Shown here piece by piece: positions 8,066-16,686 of a DNA stretch of 64,000 bases. Numbering within the stretch: position 1 is the first letter of the stretch; each line of letters begins with the position of its first letter. The notes under the pieces were generated by a model. That model had not been told where the DNA came from. It saw only the letters and a program-made list of their open reading frames with translations, and did no database searches. This DNA is from Cytobacillus praedii. Its GTDB lineage: Bacteria; Bacillota; Bacilli; Bacillales; Cytobacillaceae. The stretch covers positions 60,347 to 124,346 of the forward strand of contig NZ_LMBX01000010.1 of assembly GCF_001439605.1 (NCBI RefSeq). The letters run 5' to 3'. Both the position numbers and the translations under genes were made by a program.

Positions 8066-9334
8066 ATGAAACAGAAGGTGATGAAGAAAAAATGGGTGCA
8101 GTTAGAGGAGATTTTGATTGCATACCAGCAATTAAAGGATATTGTTGCCCATACCCCGCTTCAAAAAAATGAACGCCTTTCAGAAAAATATAGCTGTAAT
8201 ATTTATTTGAAAAGAGAAGATTTACAACATGTACGATCATTCAAGCTTAGAGGAGCATACTATTCAGTTAAATCATTGAAGGATGATGAGGTTAAGAATG
8301 GGGTCGTATGTGCAAGTGCAGGCAATCATGCTCAAGGAGTCGCCTACGCTTGCCGCCATTTAGGCGTCTACGGAAAAATCTTTATGCCAGCAACTACACC
8401 TAAACAAAAGGTATTTCAAGTTGAAATGTTTGGAAGGCAATATGTCGATATTATTCTTGTAGGAGATACGTTTGATGATTCCTATGAACAGGCAATGAAA
8501 TGTGCAGAGGAAGAACAGCGTGCATTTATCCACCCATTTGACGATGAAAAAGTAATTGCGGGACAAGGAACAGTAGCTGTTGAGTTTCTAAATGATTGCG
8601 AGGAGCCTATTGACTATGTTTTTGCAAGCATTGGAGGCGGAGGACTAGTCGCAGGAATTAGTACATATATTAAAAGCATTTCCCCAAATACGAAAATTAT
8701 TGGAGTTGAACCAGCTGGAGCACCATCTATGTTCACTTCTTTACAAAATAGGTCAGTCACTTCATTAGAAAAGATTGATAAATTTGTAGATGGGGCTGCA
8801 GTGAAGTGTGTAGGTTCAAAAACTTTTGATATCTGTTCTGACTTAGTGGATGATATTTTGCTTGTTCCTGAAGGAAAGGTTTGCACAACGATTTTAGAAC
8901 TTTACAATGAGCATGCAATCGTTGCTGAACCAGCAGGGGCGCTGCCAATTTCCGCATTGGATTTGTATAAAGAGGCAATTAAAGGGAAAAATATAGTGTG
9001 TATCGTAAGCGGTGGGAATAATGATATTGAACGGATGCAGGAAATGAAGGAACGGTCTTTATTGCATGAAGGTTTGCTGCGCTATTTTATTGTGAATTTT
9101 CCTCAGCGGGCAGGGGCATTGAGAGAATTTCTTGATGAAGTGCTTGGGATATCAGATGATATCATTCGTTTTGAATATACGAAAAAAAATAATAAAGAGA
9201 ATGGTCCTGCATTAGTGGGCATTGAACTGAAGAATAAGGAGGATTATAGCAGCTTAATTGAGCGAATGGATAAAAAGGGGTTTGCTTATAAGGAGATAAA
9301 TAAAGACAGTAACCTTTTCCATTTGCTTATATAG
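8066..9334 (+). CDS. ilvA: Threonine dehydratase, biosynthetic type
   Basis: A 422-residue PLP enzyme that converts threonine to 2-oxobutanoate, the first step of isoleucine synthesis. The PLP lysine is in SFKLRGAYYS (Lys60), the phosphate-binding glycine loop is SIGGGGLVAGI, and SGGNND binds the pyridine nitrogen side. The length and the single C-terminal ACT-like domain (from about residue 330, FIVNFPQRAGALREF) match the short Bacillus form, feedback-regulated by isoleucine and valine. The start has GAGGGTG upstream. ilvA stands apart from other ilv genes here and, as in B. subtilis, near the ypm genes. Confidence 0.95.
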   Translation: MKQKVMKKKWVQLEEILIAYQQLKDIVAHTPLQKNERLSEKYSCNIYLKREDLQHVRSFKLRGAYYSVKSLKDDEVKNGVVCASAGNHAQGVAYACRHLGVYGKIFMPATTPKQKVFQVEMFGRQYVDIILVGDTFDDSYEQAMKCAEEEQRAFIHPFDDEKVIAGQGTVAVEFLNDCEEPIDYVFASIGGGGLVAGISTYIKSISPNTKIIGVEPAGAPSMFTSLQNRSVTSLEKIDKFVDGAAVKCVGSKTFDICSDLVDDILLVPEGKVCTTILELYNEHAIVAEPAGALPISALDLYKEAIKGKNIVCIVSGGNNDIERMQEMKERSLLHEGLLRYFIVNFPQRAGALREFLDEVLGISDDIIRFEYTKKNNKENGPALVGIELKNKEDYSSLIERMDKKGFAYKEINKDSNLFHLLI

Positions 9335-9442
9335 GTGGATTAGGAGTAATATAGAACATGTAGGAATGTTGTCCATAAATGGCCAGTATAGGAATGGGTC
9401 TTGAAAAGAAATATAAAACGGTCAAGATAGAAATGAAAAAAG

Positions 9443-9474
9443 TCACATATTCAAAAATTAGGTTTTTAATGTGA
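9443..9474. promoter_or_regulatory. Imperfect inverted repeat upstream of tatA
   Basis: TCACAT...AAAAA and TTTTT...ATGTGA form a nested inverted repeat around TTAGG, about 100 bp before tatA. A TATAAT at 9525-9530 is a likely -10 element downstream of it, so the repeat could be an operator. Confidence 0.35.
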
Positions 9475-9571
9475 ACTAAATATGAACTTTTTTATACTTT
9501 TCCCACAAGCTGCGCTAAAACCACTATAATGATACTAGAATGACTAGTAAGCACTTTAAGGAGGATGTTTT

Positions 9572-9769
9572 ATGTTATCAAACATCGGTATTCCTGGATT
9601 AATATTAATTCTTGTTTTAGCATTAATTATTTTTGGTCCAAAAAAATTACCCGAAATAGGTCGTGCATTTGGGCAGACATTAAGAGAATTTAAAAAGTCC
9701 ACGCGTGAATTAACAAGTGATGTCATGGAAGAATTTGAAGAGGACGATAAGAAAAAAACGGTTAAATAA
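9572..9769 (+). CDS. tatA: Twin-arginine translocase subunit TatA
   Basis: A 65-residue TatA/TatE protein. It has one N-terminal membrane helix ([26 protein letters not shown], about residues 5-22), the FGPKKLPE hinge motif, an amphipathic helix ([15 protein letters not shown]) and a charged tail. It polymerises to form the translocation pore of the Tat pathway for folded proteins. The ribosome binding site AAGGAGG is perfect. tatC follows after a terminator, so the larger TatA supply is probably set by partial read-through. Confidence 0.96.
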   Translation: MLSNIGIPGLILILVLALIIFGPKKLPEIGRAFGQTLREFKKSTRELTSDVMEEFEEDDKKKTVK

Positions 9770-9800
9770 GGTGCGAGATTTAATATCTTGCCCTTTTTTT
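9770..9800 (+). terminator. Terminator between tatA and tatC
   Basis: GCGAGAT and ATCTTGC pair with one G-U and are followed by TTTTTTT. It would lower tatC expression relative to tatA. Confidence 0.75.
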
Positions 9801-9855
9801 ATCGTATTTTTCATCGTCTTATAAGATTTTCACTTCAAATTAGCAGGAGAAAAAT

Positions 9856-10614
9856 ATGTCAGATAAAGAATTGAATTTAGTTGATCATTTAGATGAATTA
9901 AGGAAAAGGCTCATAATTACAGTTGGTGCTTTTTTAGTTTTTTTTGTAGTTGGCTTCATGTATGTAAAAGATATATATCAATGGTTTGTTCGAGATCTAG
10001 ATGTAAAATTAATTGTTCTGGGTCCAAGTGATATTGTTTGGGTTTATTTTATGATTGCATCTGTCATAGCAATTGCGGGGACCATTCCGATTTTAGCTTT
10101 GCAAATTTGGTTATTTGTCAAGCCAGCATTAAAACCGATTGAACGGAAAATTTCTTTATCATATGTTCCGGCTCTTTTTATTTTATTTATCATTGGACTT
10201 TGTTTCGGCTATTTTGTTATTTTTCCAACCGTCTTAGGTTTTCTAGTTGAATTAGGCGGTCAAATGCTAGAGACTAATTTTACAGCAGATAAATATTTCC
10301 GATTTATCATGCATATGACAATTCCATTTGGGATTCTTTTTGAATTGCCAGTAGTGATTATGTTTTTAACATCACTTGGTGTAATTAATCCATATGCGCT
10401 CCAAAAGATTAGAAAATATGCATATTTTATTTTAATTGTTATTTCAATAGTTATTTCTCCGCCAGATTTTATGTCAGATATTCTTGTTGCCATTCCATTG
10501 CTGTTCTTGTATGAAATTAGTATTAATTTATCAAAAATTGTTTATAAGCGTAAGCTGAAAAAAGAAAAGGAATGGGAAGAAAGCAGCGAATATGAAACGC
10601 TGGATGAGAACTAA
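9856..10614 (+). CDS. tatC: Twin-arginine translocase subunit TatC
   Basis: A 252-residue multi-spanning protein, the receptor for twin-arginine signal peptides. The N-terminus LVDHLDELRKRLI carries the conserved HLxELRxR motif, and a first glutamate-bearing loop and about six hydrophobic segments follow (for example 20-40, 65-90, 105-130, 150-180, 190-205, 210-225). It forms a minimal TatA-TatC translocase with the preceding gene. I see no obvious twin-arginine substrate in the window. A GCAGGAG ribosome binding site precedes the ATG. Confidence 0.96.
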   Translation: MSDKELNLVDHLDELRKRLIITVGAFLVFFVVGFMYVKDIYQWFVRDLDVKLIVLGPSDIVWVYFMIASVIAIAGTIPILALQIWLFVKPALKPIERKISLSYVPALFILFIIGLCFGYFVIFPTVLGFLVELGGQMLETNFTADKYFRFIMHMTIPFGILFELPVVIMFLTSLGVINPYALQKIRKYAYFILIVISIVISPPDFMSDILVAIPLLFLYEISINLSKIVYKRKLKKEKEWEESSEYETLDEN

Positions 10615-10704
10615 AAAAAATTTTTGGCTCCCCATAAATAGACAGCTTTTGTAGGGAAGTTAGGGTATAATATAGTCAAACGGGTGAAAAAGAGGATTGA
10701 TATT

Positions 10705-10956
10705 TTGCTATTCAAAAGCCTAGAGTTCAAAAATGCTGTTGGACAGAAGGTAAAGATCACAGAAATTCCTGTATTGAACAAAAATAGCCCTGATTATTTC
10801 ATGATTCAAGTCCGTTTGCAAGCCTTTATACAATCAATAAATGGGGTTCAAAAAGAGGATGCGATATACTCTTATCGGGAGTATTTAAAGAGAGTCTTAA
10901 AGTGGCCTGATTATCAGAAATTATTTAATGCTCCAGAACTAAAAAATAATGCATAA
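10705..10956 (+). CDS. ypmP: YpmP-like protein (DUF2535 type)
   Basis: An 83-residue soluble protein. The TTG start is chosen because AAAGAGG lies about 9 bp upstream and the resulting length equals that of B. subtilis YpmP; a GTG 21 bp earlier has no ribosome binding site. The sequence (LLFKSLEFKNAVGQKVKI..., with YREYLKRVLKWPDY near the end) fits the YpmP family, which in B. subtilis follows ilvA. Function unknown. Here tatA-tatC separate it from ilvA, and a terminator follows the stop. TATAAT at 10666-10671 is a possible -10 element. Confidence 0.8.
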   Translation: MLFKSLEFKNAVGQKVKITEIPVLNKNSPDYFMIQVRLQAFIQSINGVQKEDAIYSYREYLKRVLKWPDYQKLFNAPELKNNA

Positions 10957-10962
10957 TTTTTC

Positions 10963-10993
10963 AGTATCGGCAGGTTTTGCCGATACTTTTTTT
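10963..10993 (+). terminator. Terminator after ypmP
   Basis: AGTATCGGCA and TGCCGATACT form a 10-bp stem followed by TTTTTT. Confidence 0.9.
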
Positions 10994-11000
10994 ATCCGTA

Positions 11001-11031
11001 AATAAAAAGGTCTGAGCACATTGCTCAGACC
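11001..11031 (-). terminator. Terminator of the PCYCGC lipoprotein gene
   Basis: GGTCTGAGCA and TGCTCAGACC form a perfect 10-bp stem; on the minus strand it is followed by TTTTTATTT. It lies directly after the stop at 11034. Confidence 0.88.
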
Positions 11032-11033
11032 CA

Positions 11034-11540
11034 TTAACCTGGAAATGGAGTTGGTGTAGGTTCTGCGTAGCCTTCTTTGTAAGTATCATCTATATATTGG
11101 CGAATTTCTTTAATAGATTTACCTTCATTTAACATATTAATACTCTTTGCGGCTGTATCTAGGCAGGTTCCACACCGAGTCCCATGATCGTCCCATACAA
11201 CTTCCCCATTTTCTTTGTTTTCATTAATAAAGCAATCATAATTATCTATATGGGCTGCTGAATCACCACATCCACAATAACAAGGAATATTCTCTAAAAG
11301 TTCTTGGTATTCACCAACAGCATTATAAACCATTTGAATTTGTTCATGCTGATTATCTAGAAATTTTGGCAGCTCTGAAAGGGAGGCTGTTTTTTCTCGT
11401 AAATCGCCATTTTCTGCATGATAAGAATGCTTGTCTTTATTCTTATCTGCTATTGCTTCTTCTTCTGTCGATGAACAGGCTGATAACAAAATGAATATGG
11501 CTGTAAAAGAAATAAAATATGCGAATATATTTTTTTTCAT
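11034..11540 (-). CDS. PCYCGC-motif lipoprotein
   Basis: A 168-residue predicted lipoprotein with signal peptide and lipobox LLSACS (lipidated Cys22). The mature part carries IPCYCGCGDSAAHIDNYDCF near residues 86-105 and later GTRCGTCLD, the hallmark of the PCYCGC family. The clustered cysteines suggest metal (possibly copper) or redox chemistry outside the membrane, but the family has no proven function. The copper chaperone YpmQ lies 3 kb away, which is only suggestive. A tail of TPTPFPG ends the protein. It is monocistronic on the minus strand. Confidence 0.9.
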   Translation of the reverse strand: MKKNIFAYFISFTAIFILLSACSSTEEEAIADKNKDKHSYHAENGDLREKTASLSELPKFLDNQHEQIQMVYNAVGEYQELLENIPCYCGCGDSAAHIDNYDCFINENKENGEVVWDDHGTRCGTCLDTAAKSINMLNEGKSIKEIRQYIDDTYKEGYAEPTPTPFPG

Positions 11541-11636
11541 ATAACTATCACCTATTTTCTCTTTATTATTCGCGTTAATTCAATCATAGCATAATCAAAG
11601 ACACGGATTTTAAAAAAACAGCCCTATTCTCTCTTG

Positions 11637-11677
11637 AAAAACACAAGTGTGCTTAAATCGTAAAATTTTGTGTTTTT
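11637..11677. promoter_or_regulatory. Long-armed inverted repeat upstream of the histidine kinase
   Basis: AAAAACACAA and TTGTGTTTTT are perfect 10-bp inverted arms separated by 21 nt, lying between the divergent PCYCGC lipoprotein and kinase genes. It may be an operator serving either gene or both. Confidence 0.35.
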
Positions 11678-11746
11678 AGAGGATTTATGTAAAGGTCTGT
11701 CGAATGGAAGATTTATAAAGTGGAAAAAGGACTCGGTGAACGAATA

Positions 11747-13363
11747 ATGAAGGAACAAATAAACAACTTGCCTTTATTCAGAAAAATTTTGTTATTCTCC
11801 TTTTTTGTAAGCTTAATTCTAGTAGTTGCAACAGCTGGAATTAGTTTATTGCTTCAAACGAAGCAAATGGAAAAGCAGCTCCGTTTTCGCGTTGTTGAAA
11901 TGTCAGCTTTATGGGGAACGATTATTGATATCGAAGACATTAAAAAAGTAATTACGGAAAGAAACCGGGAGTATCCTTCTTTTCAATCCTTAATGCATAG
12001 CTTATCAATTGTGAATGAAAATGCCCCATATACAAACGCTGTTTTACTTGAGCCGAAGGTTTCTGCTAATGATGAGGTATTTGTACTAGTTAGCTCTGAA
12101 GACTTCGAAAAAAAAGGTGTGAAGTCACTTTCCTTCTTGAAGGTTGATGGAACATATGTAGAAACATTTAATGAAGCCATGCGTAAAGATAAGATTGTAT
12201 CTAGTCCATTGTATCAAGATGAATTAGGTTTTTGGATTACTTCATTTGTCCCAATTTCAGATCATAATGGCAAACTTACTGCTATTTTAGCTATGGATAT
12301 TAATGCTGCTATCTTAAGTGAATATCAAAAGAATATTACCCTTTACCTAATAGGAATTTTTGTTGTTATATTATTTCTTTATTATTTCGTATTGAAAAGA
12401 GGACTAAGAAAGTTCCTAAATCCTGTGAATGAAATCATCTCTGGGTTTAATGAAGTTAGTAAAGGAAACTTTGAGGTGAAATTAAAAACGTCTGACCAGT
12501 CAGATTTAGGGATATTGGTCGAACGTTTTAATGCAATGACAAACCAATTGTCACAACTTTTTGAGCGTTTATCGGCAACGACTGAACAATTTGGAACAGG
12601 AAATAAAAACATTGCTCCATTGCATAGGTTTGAAGAGGCCATTGATGAAATGGAACAAATTTTGCAAAGAACAAAAATTCAGCGTGAGCTTCAGCGAGCA
12701 GAAAAAATGAATGCGATAGGACAGCTTGCAGCATCTGTTGCCCATGAAATTAGAAATCCAATGACTGTTGTGAAAGGCTTTCTGCAAATATTCTTGGCGA
12801 AAGAGCAGATGAGTGATGAGGAACGCATGTATATAAGACTGATGATTGAAGAAATGCATCGAGCAGAAACAATTATCAATGACTATTTATCCTTAGCAAA
12901 GCCAGATATTGAACATATGGAGCTGGTGGATGCGGGTGAATTTGCTTCGAGGGTAATGGATTTAATGAACTCATATGCGATGATGTCGAAGAATATTTCG
13001 ATTGAGATAAATTTAAACCATGGCGTATACATAAAGAGCAATCCAAGTGAATTAAGGCAAGTTCTCATAAATATTTTGAAAAATGGCATTGAAGCGATGA
13101 AAGATGGAGGAAATCTGAATCTTTCTGTTTATAAAGAAAATGGATATGGTGTATTTAAAATTAGTGACACCGGAATAGGGATGTCAAACATAGAATTAGA
13201 AAGATTAGGCACTCCCTTTTATTCATTAAAGGAAAAGGGTACAGGTATTGGCATGATGGTATGCTACCAGATTATTGACAGAATGAAAGGGAAGATAGAG
13301 GTAGAAAGTGAAGTTGGGATAGGGACCACATTTAACATATTTATCCCATTAGCTGAAGAATAA
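11747..13363 (+). CDS. Membrane sensor histidine kinase, sporulation-kinase-like
   Basis: A 538-residue kinase. Two membrane segments (about residues 13-35 and 197-217) flank a roughly 160-residue extracytoplasmic sensor. A HAMP domain follows (220-270), then a HisKA domain with the phospho-acceptor in SVAHEIRNPMTVVKGFLQIF (His333), and an HATPase_c domain with N (ILKNGIEAM), G1 (DTGIGM) and G2 (GTGIGMM) boxes. The H-box wording is typical of Bacillus KinA-KinE/YkrQ-type kinases that feed Spo0F, and there is no partner response regulator next door, as expected for such orphans. The input is unknown. I chose the ATG with GGTGA upstream; a GTG 27 bp earlier is possible. Confidence 0.88.
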   Translation: MKEQINNLPLFRKILLFSFFVSLILVVATAGISLLLQTKQMEKQLRFRVVEMSALWGTIIDIEDIKKVITERNREYPSFQSLMHSLSIVNENAPYTNAVLLEPKVSANDEVFVLVSSEDFEKKGVKSLSFLKVDGTYVETFNEAMRKDKIVSSPLYQDELGFWITSFVPISDHNGKLTAILAMDINAAILSEYQKNITLYLIGIFVVILFLYYFVLKRGLRKFLNPVNEIISGFNEVSKGNFEVKLKTSDQSDLGILVERFNAMTNQLSQLFERLSATTEQFGTGNKNIAPLHRFEEAIDEMEQILQRTKIQRELQRAEKMNAIGQLAASVAHEIRNPMTVVKGFLQIFLAKEQMSDEERMYIRLMIEEMHRAETIINDYLSLAKPDIEHMELVDAGEFASRVMDLMNSYAMMSKNISIEINLNHGVYIKSNPSELRQVLINILKNGIEAMKDGGNLNLSVYKENGYGVFKISDTGIGMSNIELERLGTPFYSLKEKGTGIGMMVCYQIIDRMKGKIEVESEVGIGTTFNIFIPLAEE

Positions 13364-13428
13364 AGTATTGAAAATATTGCCATTTCTTCCTCCCTCCTGA
13401 ATATGTTTATGTATAGGAGGTGGATGGG

Positions 13429-14409
13429 GTGAAAGCGAAAAATGTCCTTCTATTCAGTGATTTTGGGATAGATGATATTGTTGCGGTAATATTTACTCTG
13501 TTTTCTGAAGAAATAAACGTGGTTGGCATTGTAGCTGATTATGGGAATGTTTCAAGGAAAGATGCTTTAAGAAACGCGGCCTTTCTGCAGGATGTCACAG
13601 GAGTAACGACGATTCCAACGTTTGGTGGAGCAGTACTCCCTCTGACAGGAGAAAGACCAGTCTACTATCCAGAGGTGCATGGATTCGAAGGTCTTGGACC
13701 AATTAATCCTCAAATGGAAGTGAATCCAGATTTATTCGAGAACTTTAATGAAATTGTTCCATTGATTGAAGAGTATGAAAACAATTTGATAATTGTTAAT
13801 ATAGGCAGATTGTCTTCATTAGCCACTGCATTTATTTTGTACCCAAATCTAATGAAGAAAATTACTGATTTCTATATTATGGGAGGAGCATTTAACTTTC
13901 CGGGAAATGTAACTCCGGTAGCAGAGGCAAATTTTTATGGAGATCCTTATGCTGCGAAAATACTAATTAATGAGGCACCAAAAAAGCTTCATATCATCCC
14001 GTTGAATGTGACAATGTCTGCGATTATTACACCATCTATTATAAATACCCTTCATCAGCATTATGAAAAGACACAGAACAAAACGGGATTGATTGTAAAA
14101 CCAATGGTAGATTATTATTATGAATTTTATCAAAAAACAAATCCAGGTATAAGCGGGAGCCCATTACATGATGTATTTACTTTATGGGCTTTATTTGATG
14201 AGTCAGATGTTGTCTATCAGGAAGCCCCTGTTCAAGTGGTAGTTGATCAAGGAATTGCTTTCGGGCAAAGCGTTGGCGATTTCAGAAAAGCTCCTGATTT
14301 AGAATCGAAAGATTATAAAATTCATAAGGTTGCTGTAAATTATAATTATCGTTCCTTTATTAAAGCATTCTTTGATATTATGAAAAATCATAATGGCAAT
14401 TTGGCATAA
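13429..14409 (+). CDS. Nucleoside hydrolase (IUNH family)
   Basis: A 326-residue enzyme of the inosine-uridine preferring nucleoside hydrolase fold, which splits nucleosides into base and ribose. The N-terminal Ca2+ motif reads LFSDFGIDD where DxDPGxDD is usual: the third, seventh and eighth positions are kept, the first Asp is lost. EANFYGDPYAA (near residue 165) matches the ribose-binding Asn/Glu block, and SPLHDVFTLW provides the catalytic-side His and the Ca2+ Asp. Substrate preference cannot be called. The GTG start has AGGAGG 8 bp upstream; a GTG 9 bp earlier overlaps that site and is excluded. Confidence 0.88.
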   Translation: MKAKNVLLFSDFGIDDIVAVIFTLFSEEINVVGIVADYGNVSRKDALRNAAFLQDVTGVTTIPTFGGAVLPLTGERPVYYPEVHGFEGLGPINPQMEVNPDLFENFNEIVPLIEEYENNLIIVNIGRLSSLATAFILYPNLMKKITDFYIMGGAFNFPGNVTPVAEANFYGDPYAAKILINEAPKKLHIIPLNVTMSAIITPSIINTLHQHYEKTQNKTGLIVKPMVDYYYEFYQKTNPGISGSPLHDVFTLWALFDESDVVYQEAPVQVVVDQGIAFGQSVGDFRKAPDLESKDYKIHKVAVNYNYRSFIKAFFDIMKNHNGNLA

Positions 14410-14502
14410 AGTTAGTTCACAAGTTTGTCACCGATTTTTCTTTCTTCTTTCGTATACGTCTGCTAAAATAGGTTCGTATATGGATAGGAGCGGATACGAA
14501 TA

Positions 14503-15081
14503 ATGAAAATGCGATTATTGATAATTATAAGTGTACTAACTGTTATTCTTCTTTCGGCATGTAGCAATGGAGAATTAAAGGATGCTAGAAACTGGCCAGT
14601 TCCGGATTTTACTTTCACAGATCAAAACAATAAATCTTTTGGATTATCTGATCTAAAGGACAAGGTTTGGATTGCAGATTTTATTTATACTGCTTGTCCA
14701 GATATTTGTCAGCCAATGACTTTTAATATGAGTAAATTACAAGAAATGGCAAAGAAAGAGAAAATCGATAATATTGAATTTGTTTCCTTCAGTGTAGATC
14801 CTACTGTTGATAAACCAGAAGTATTAGCTGAGTATAGCAAATTATTTAATGCAGATTTAAAAAAATGGCATTTTCTAACTGGATATGAACAAAAAGAAAT
14901 CGAAGCATTCGCGATGGAACATTTCAAAACAATCGTACAAAAGCCTGCAAATGATGACTATGTCATTCATCAATCATACTTTTATCTAGTAAATAAAGAA
15001 GGTAAAATTCAAAAGTTATATAGCGGGGATAAAGAAGTTCCATTTGAAGAAATTATTGATGATATCAAAACATTACAATAG
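14503..15081 (+). CDS. ypmQ: Sco1/SenC-family copper chaperone YpmQ
   Basis: A 192-residue lipoprotein with lipobox LLSACS (Cys20) and a thioredoxin-like fold. The copper/redox motif CPDIC is at residues 65-69, and the distal histidine ligand is in VIHQSYFYLV near residue 155. B. subtilis YpmQ (BsSco) delivers copper to the CuA site of cytochrome c oxidase on the outer face of the membrane. The ATG has AGGAG at a rather long 12-bp spacing; an internal ATG lies two codons later. In B. subtilis it is followed by ypmR and ypmS, as here. Confidence 0.94.
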   Translation: MKMRLLIIISVLTVILLSACSNGELKDARNWPVPDFTFTDQNNKSFGLSDLKDKVWIADFIYTACPDICQPMTFNMSKLQEMAKKEKIDNIEFVSFSVDPTVDKPEVLAEYSKLFNADLKKWHFLTGYEQKEIEAFAMEHFKTIVQKPANDDYVIHQSYFYLVNKEGKIQKLYSGDKEVPFEEIIDDIKTLQ

Positions 15082-15107
15082 ACCTTATGGATAGGTCTAT
15101 TTTTTTT
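15078..15107 (+). terminator. Terminator after ypmQ
   Basis: ATAGACCT and AGGTCTAT form an 8-bp stem that includes the ypmQ stop codon; eight T residues follow. Confidence 0.88.
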
Positions 15108-15252
15108 GAAACGATCTAAGTTAATATTTTACATCCAGATGAAACAGGTTTGGAACGTTATGTAATTCATTTATCGTGTTATAATATCAATACTAAGTAT
15201 CAAATAGCCCTTCAGCTAGATGCTTCATTTTCAATAAAAGCCGGGTGATAAC

Positions 15253-16074
15253 ATGAAAAAAATCGTTCCATTTATTCTTCTAAGCATACTGTTTTTAGCT
15301 TCATGCAATCCGCATTCAATTATAAAGGAAAAGTTAAATCAGCATAAAGAAGTAGGGTTAATGATCAAGGAGAAGGTACCAGAAGAGTTTATTCCTCAGG
15401 ATGTTAAAATTGTTTCTGTTGGTGATTCATTAACACAAGGTGTTGGAGATAGTACGAAACGAGGCGGCTATGTGCCGTATCTTAAGGAGCTGCTTGAAAA
15501 AGATAAGTCGATAAATAATGCTTTATTTAATAATTTCGGCATTAAAGGAAATCGCTCGGATCAGCTCTTAAAAAAGCTTGCTTCAAACGAGGTAAGAGAT
15601 GCTGTGAAAGATGCTGATTATGTCATTGTAACAATAGGGGGCAATGATGTAATGAAGGTTGTAAGGGAAAATTTCTCAAGTTTGAATCTTAAAGCGTTTA
15701 CTCAGCAAAGAAAAGTATACGAAAAAAATTTGAAGGAAGTATTAACTGCAATTCGCAAGGATAATCCGAATAGCAAAGTGATATTAGTTGGTTTGTATAA
15801 TCCATTCTTTAAATGGTTTGCGGATATACAGGAAATTAATGAAATTATTGGTGAATGGAATCAAGTAAGTCAAGATGTATTAATGAAATATCCGAATACT
15901 TATTTTGTTGAGATTGCAGATCTTTTTTATGATGAAGGAGAAAATCTTCTTCACACAGATTATTTCCACCCAAATGATCAAGGATATAAATTAATTGCCA
16001 ATCGAATTTTTGAAAAAATAAATGAAGAAGTACTCGAAAAGGCTTCAACTGAAAACAAGGAGAATGGATATTGA
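15253..16074 (+). CDS. ypmR: SGNH/GDSL-family lipoprotein esterase YpmR
   Basis: A 273-residue lipoprotein with lipobox LASC (Cys18). The SGNH hydrolase blocks are present: GDSLTQG (Ser nucleophile, near residue 58), the glycine of FGIKGNRSDQL, GGNDV with the oxyanion Asn (about 130), and FHPNDQGY with the catalytic Asp-His pair near residue 240. It is probably a surface lipase or esterase; the substrate is not known. The stop overlaps the ypmS start by 4 bp (TTGA), so the two are translationally coupled, as in B. subtilis. Confidence 0.92.
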   Translation: MKKIVPFILLSILFLASCNPHSIIKEKLNQHKEVGLMIKEKVPEEFIPQDVKIVSVGDSLTQGVGDSTKRGGYVPYLKELLEKDKSINNALFNNFGIKGNRSDQLLKKLASNEVRDAVKDADYVIVTIGGNDVMKVVRENFSSLNLKAFTQQRKVYEKNLKEVLTAIRKDNPNSKVILVGLYNPFFKWFADIQEINEIIGEWNQVSQDVLMKYPNTYFVEIADLFYDEGENLLHTDYFHPNDQGYKLIANRIFEKINEEVLEKASTENKENGY

Positions 16075-16655
16075 AGGGTCAGAAATGGAAAATGCTATTT
16101 TTTCTTTTGCTAAGTATTATTGTTATATTTATACTGGTCATTTTCATATTACTGAAAACACCAGCAACAGAGGAAAAGTATATAGCAGAAAATTTAAACA
16201 CGGACGATTATGTTCCTTTTAAAATTCAGACAGATAAACAAGATTTAAACAAAGTAATCAATCATTATCTCCAAAAAGAAGGATTGACAGGAGCAATTGA
16301 TTATAAAGTGATATTAAATGATGAAGTTGAATTATATGGATTGATTCCGGTATTTAGTCAAGATATCCAGCTAAAGCTTACGTTTGAACCACAGGTTTTA
16401 GATAATGGAGACATTGTTCTGCAGCAGAAGTCTATATCTGTAGGCAAACTTCAATTACCGGTTTCGTATGTTTTAAAGTTTATTGGCGACAAATATAAAC
16501 TTCCAAAAGGGGTAACCATTCACCCGAATGAAGAAAAAATATATGTTTCACTGCAAAAAATGAAACTAAAGAGTGATCTCAAAGTAAAGGTTGATGAATT
16601 CAATTTAAAGAATGATAATATACGGTTCACTTTATTAGTACCGGTAAAGGAGTAA
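16071..16655 (+). CDS. ypmS: YpmS-family membrane-anchored protein (DUF2140)
   Basis: A 194-residue protein with a single N-terminal membrane anchor (about residues 6-26) and an extracytoplasmic domain rich in beta strands, matching the YpmS/DUF2140 family. It starts with TTG inside the end of ypmR and has AAGGAG upstream. The function is unknown. Coupling to the YpmR esterase suggests that the two act together at the cell surface. Confidence 0.88.
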   Translation: MKGQKWKMLFFLLLSIIVIFILVIFILLKTPATEEKYIAENLNTDDYVPFKIQTDKQDLNKVINHYLQKEGLTGAIDYKVILNDEVELYGLIPVFSQDIQLKLTFEPQVLDNGDIVLQQKSISVGKLQLPVSYVLKFIGDKYKLPKGVTIHPNEEKIYVSLQKMKLKSDLKVKVDEFNLKNDNIRFTLLVPVKE

Positions 16656-16686
16656 AAAGGCGTGACAGCAGTCATGCCTTTTTTAA
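16655..16686. terminator. Bidirectional terminator between ypmS and the DUF4397 gene
   Basis: AAAAGGCGTGAC and GTCATGCCTTTT pair around AGCA, with T residues on both strands. Confidence 0.88.
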
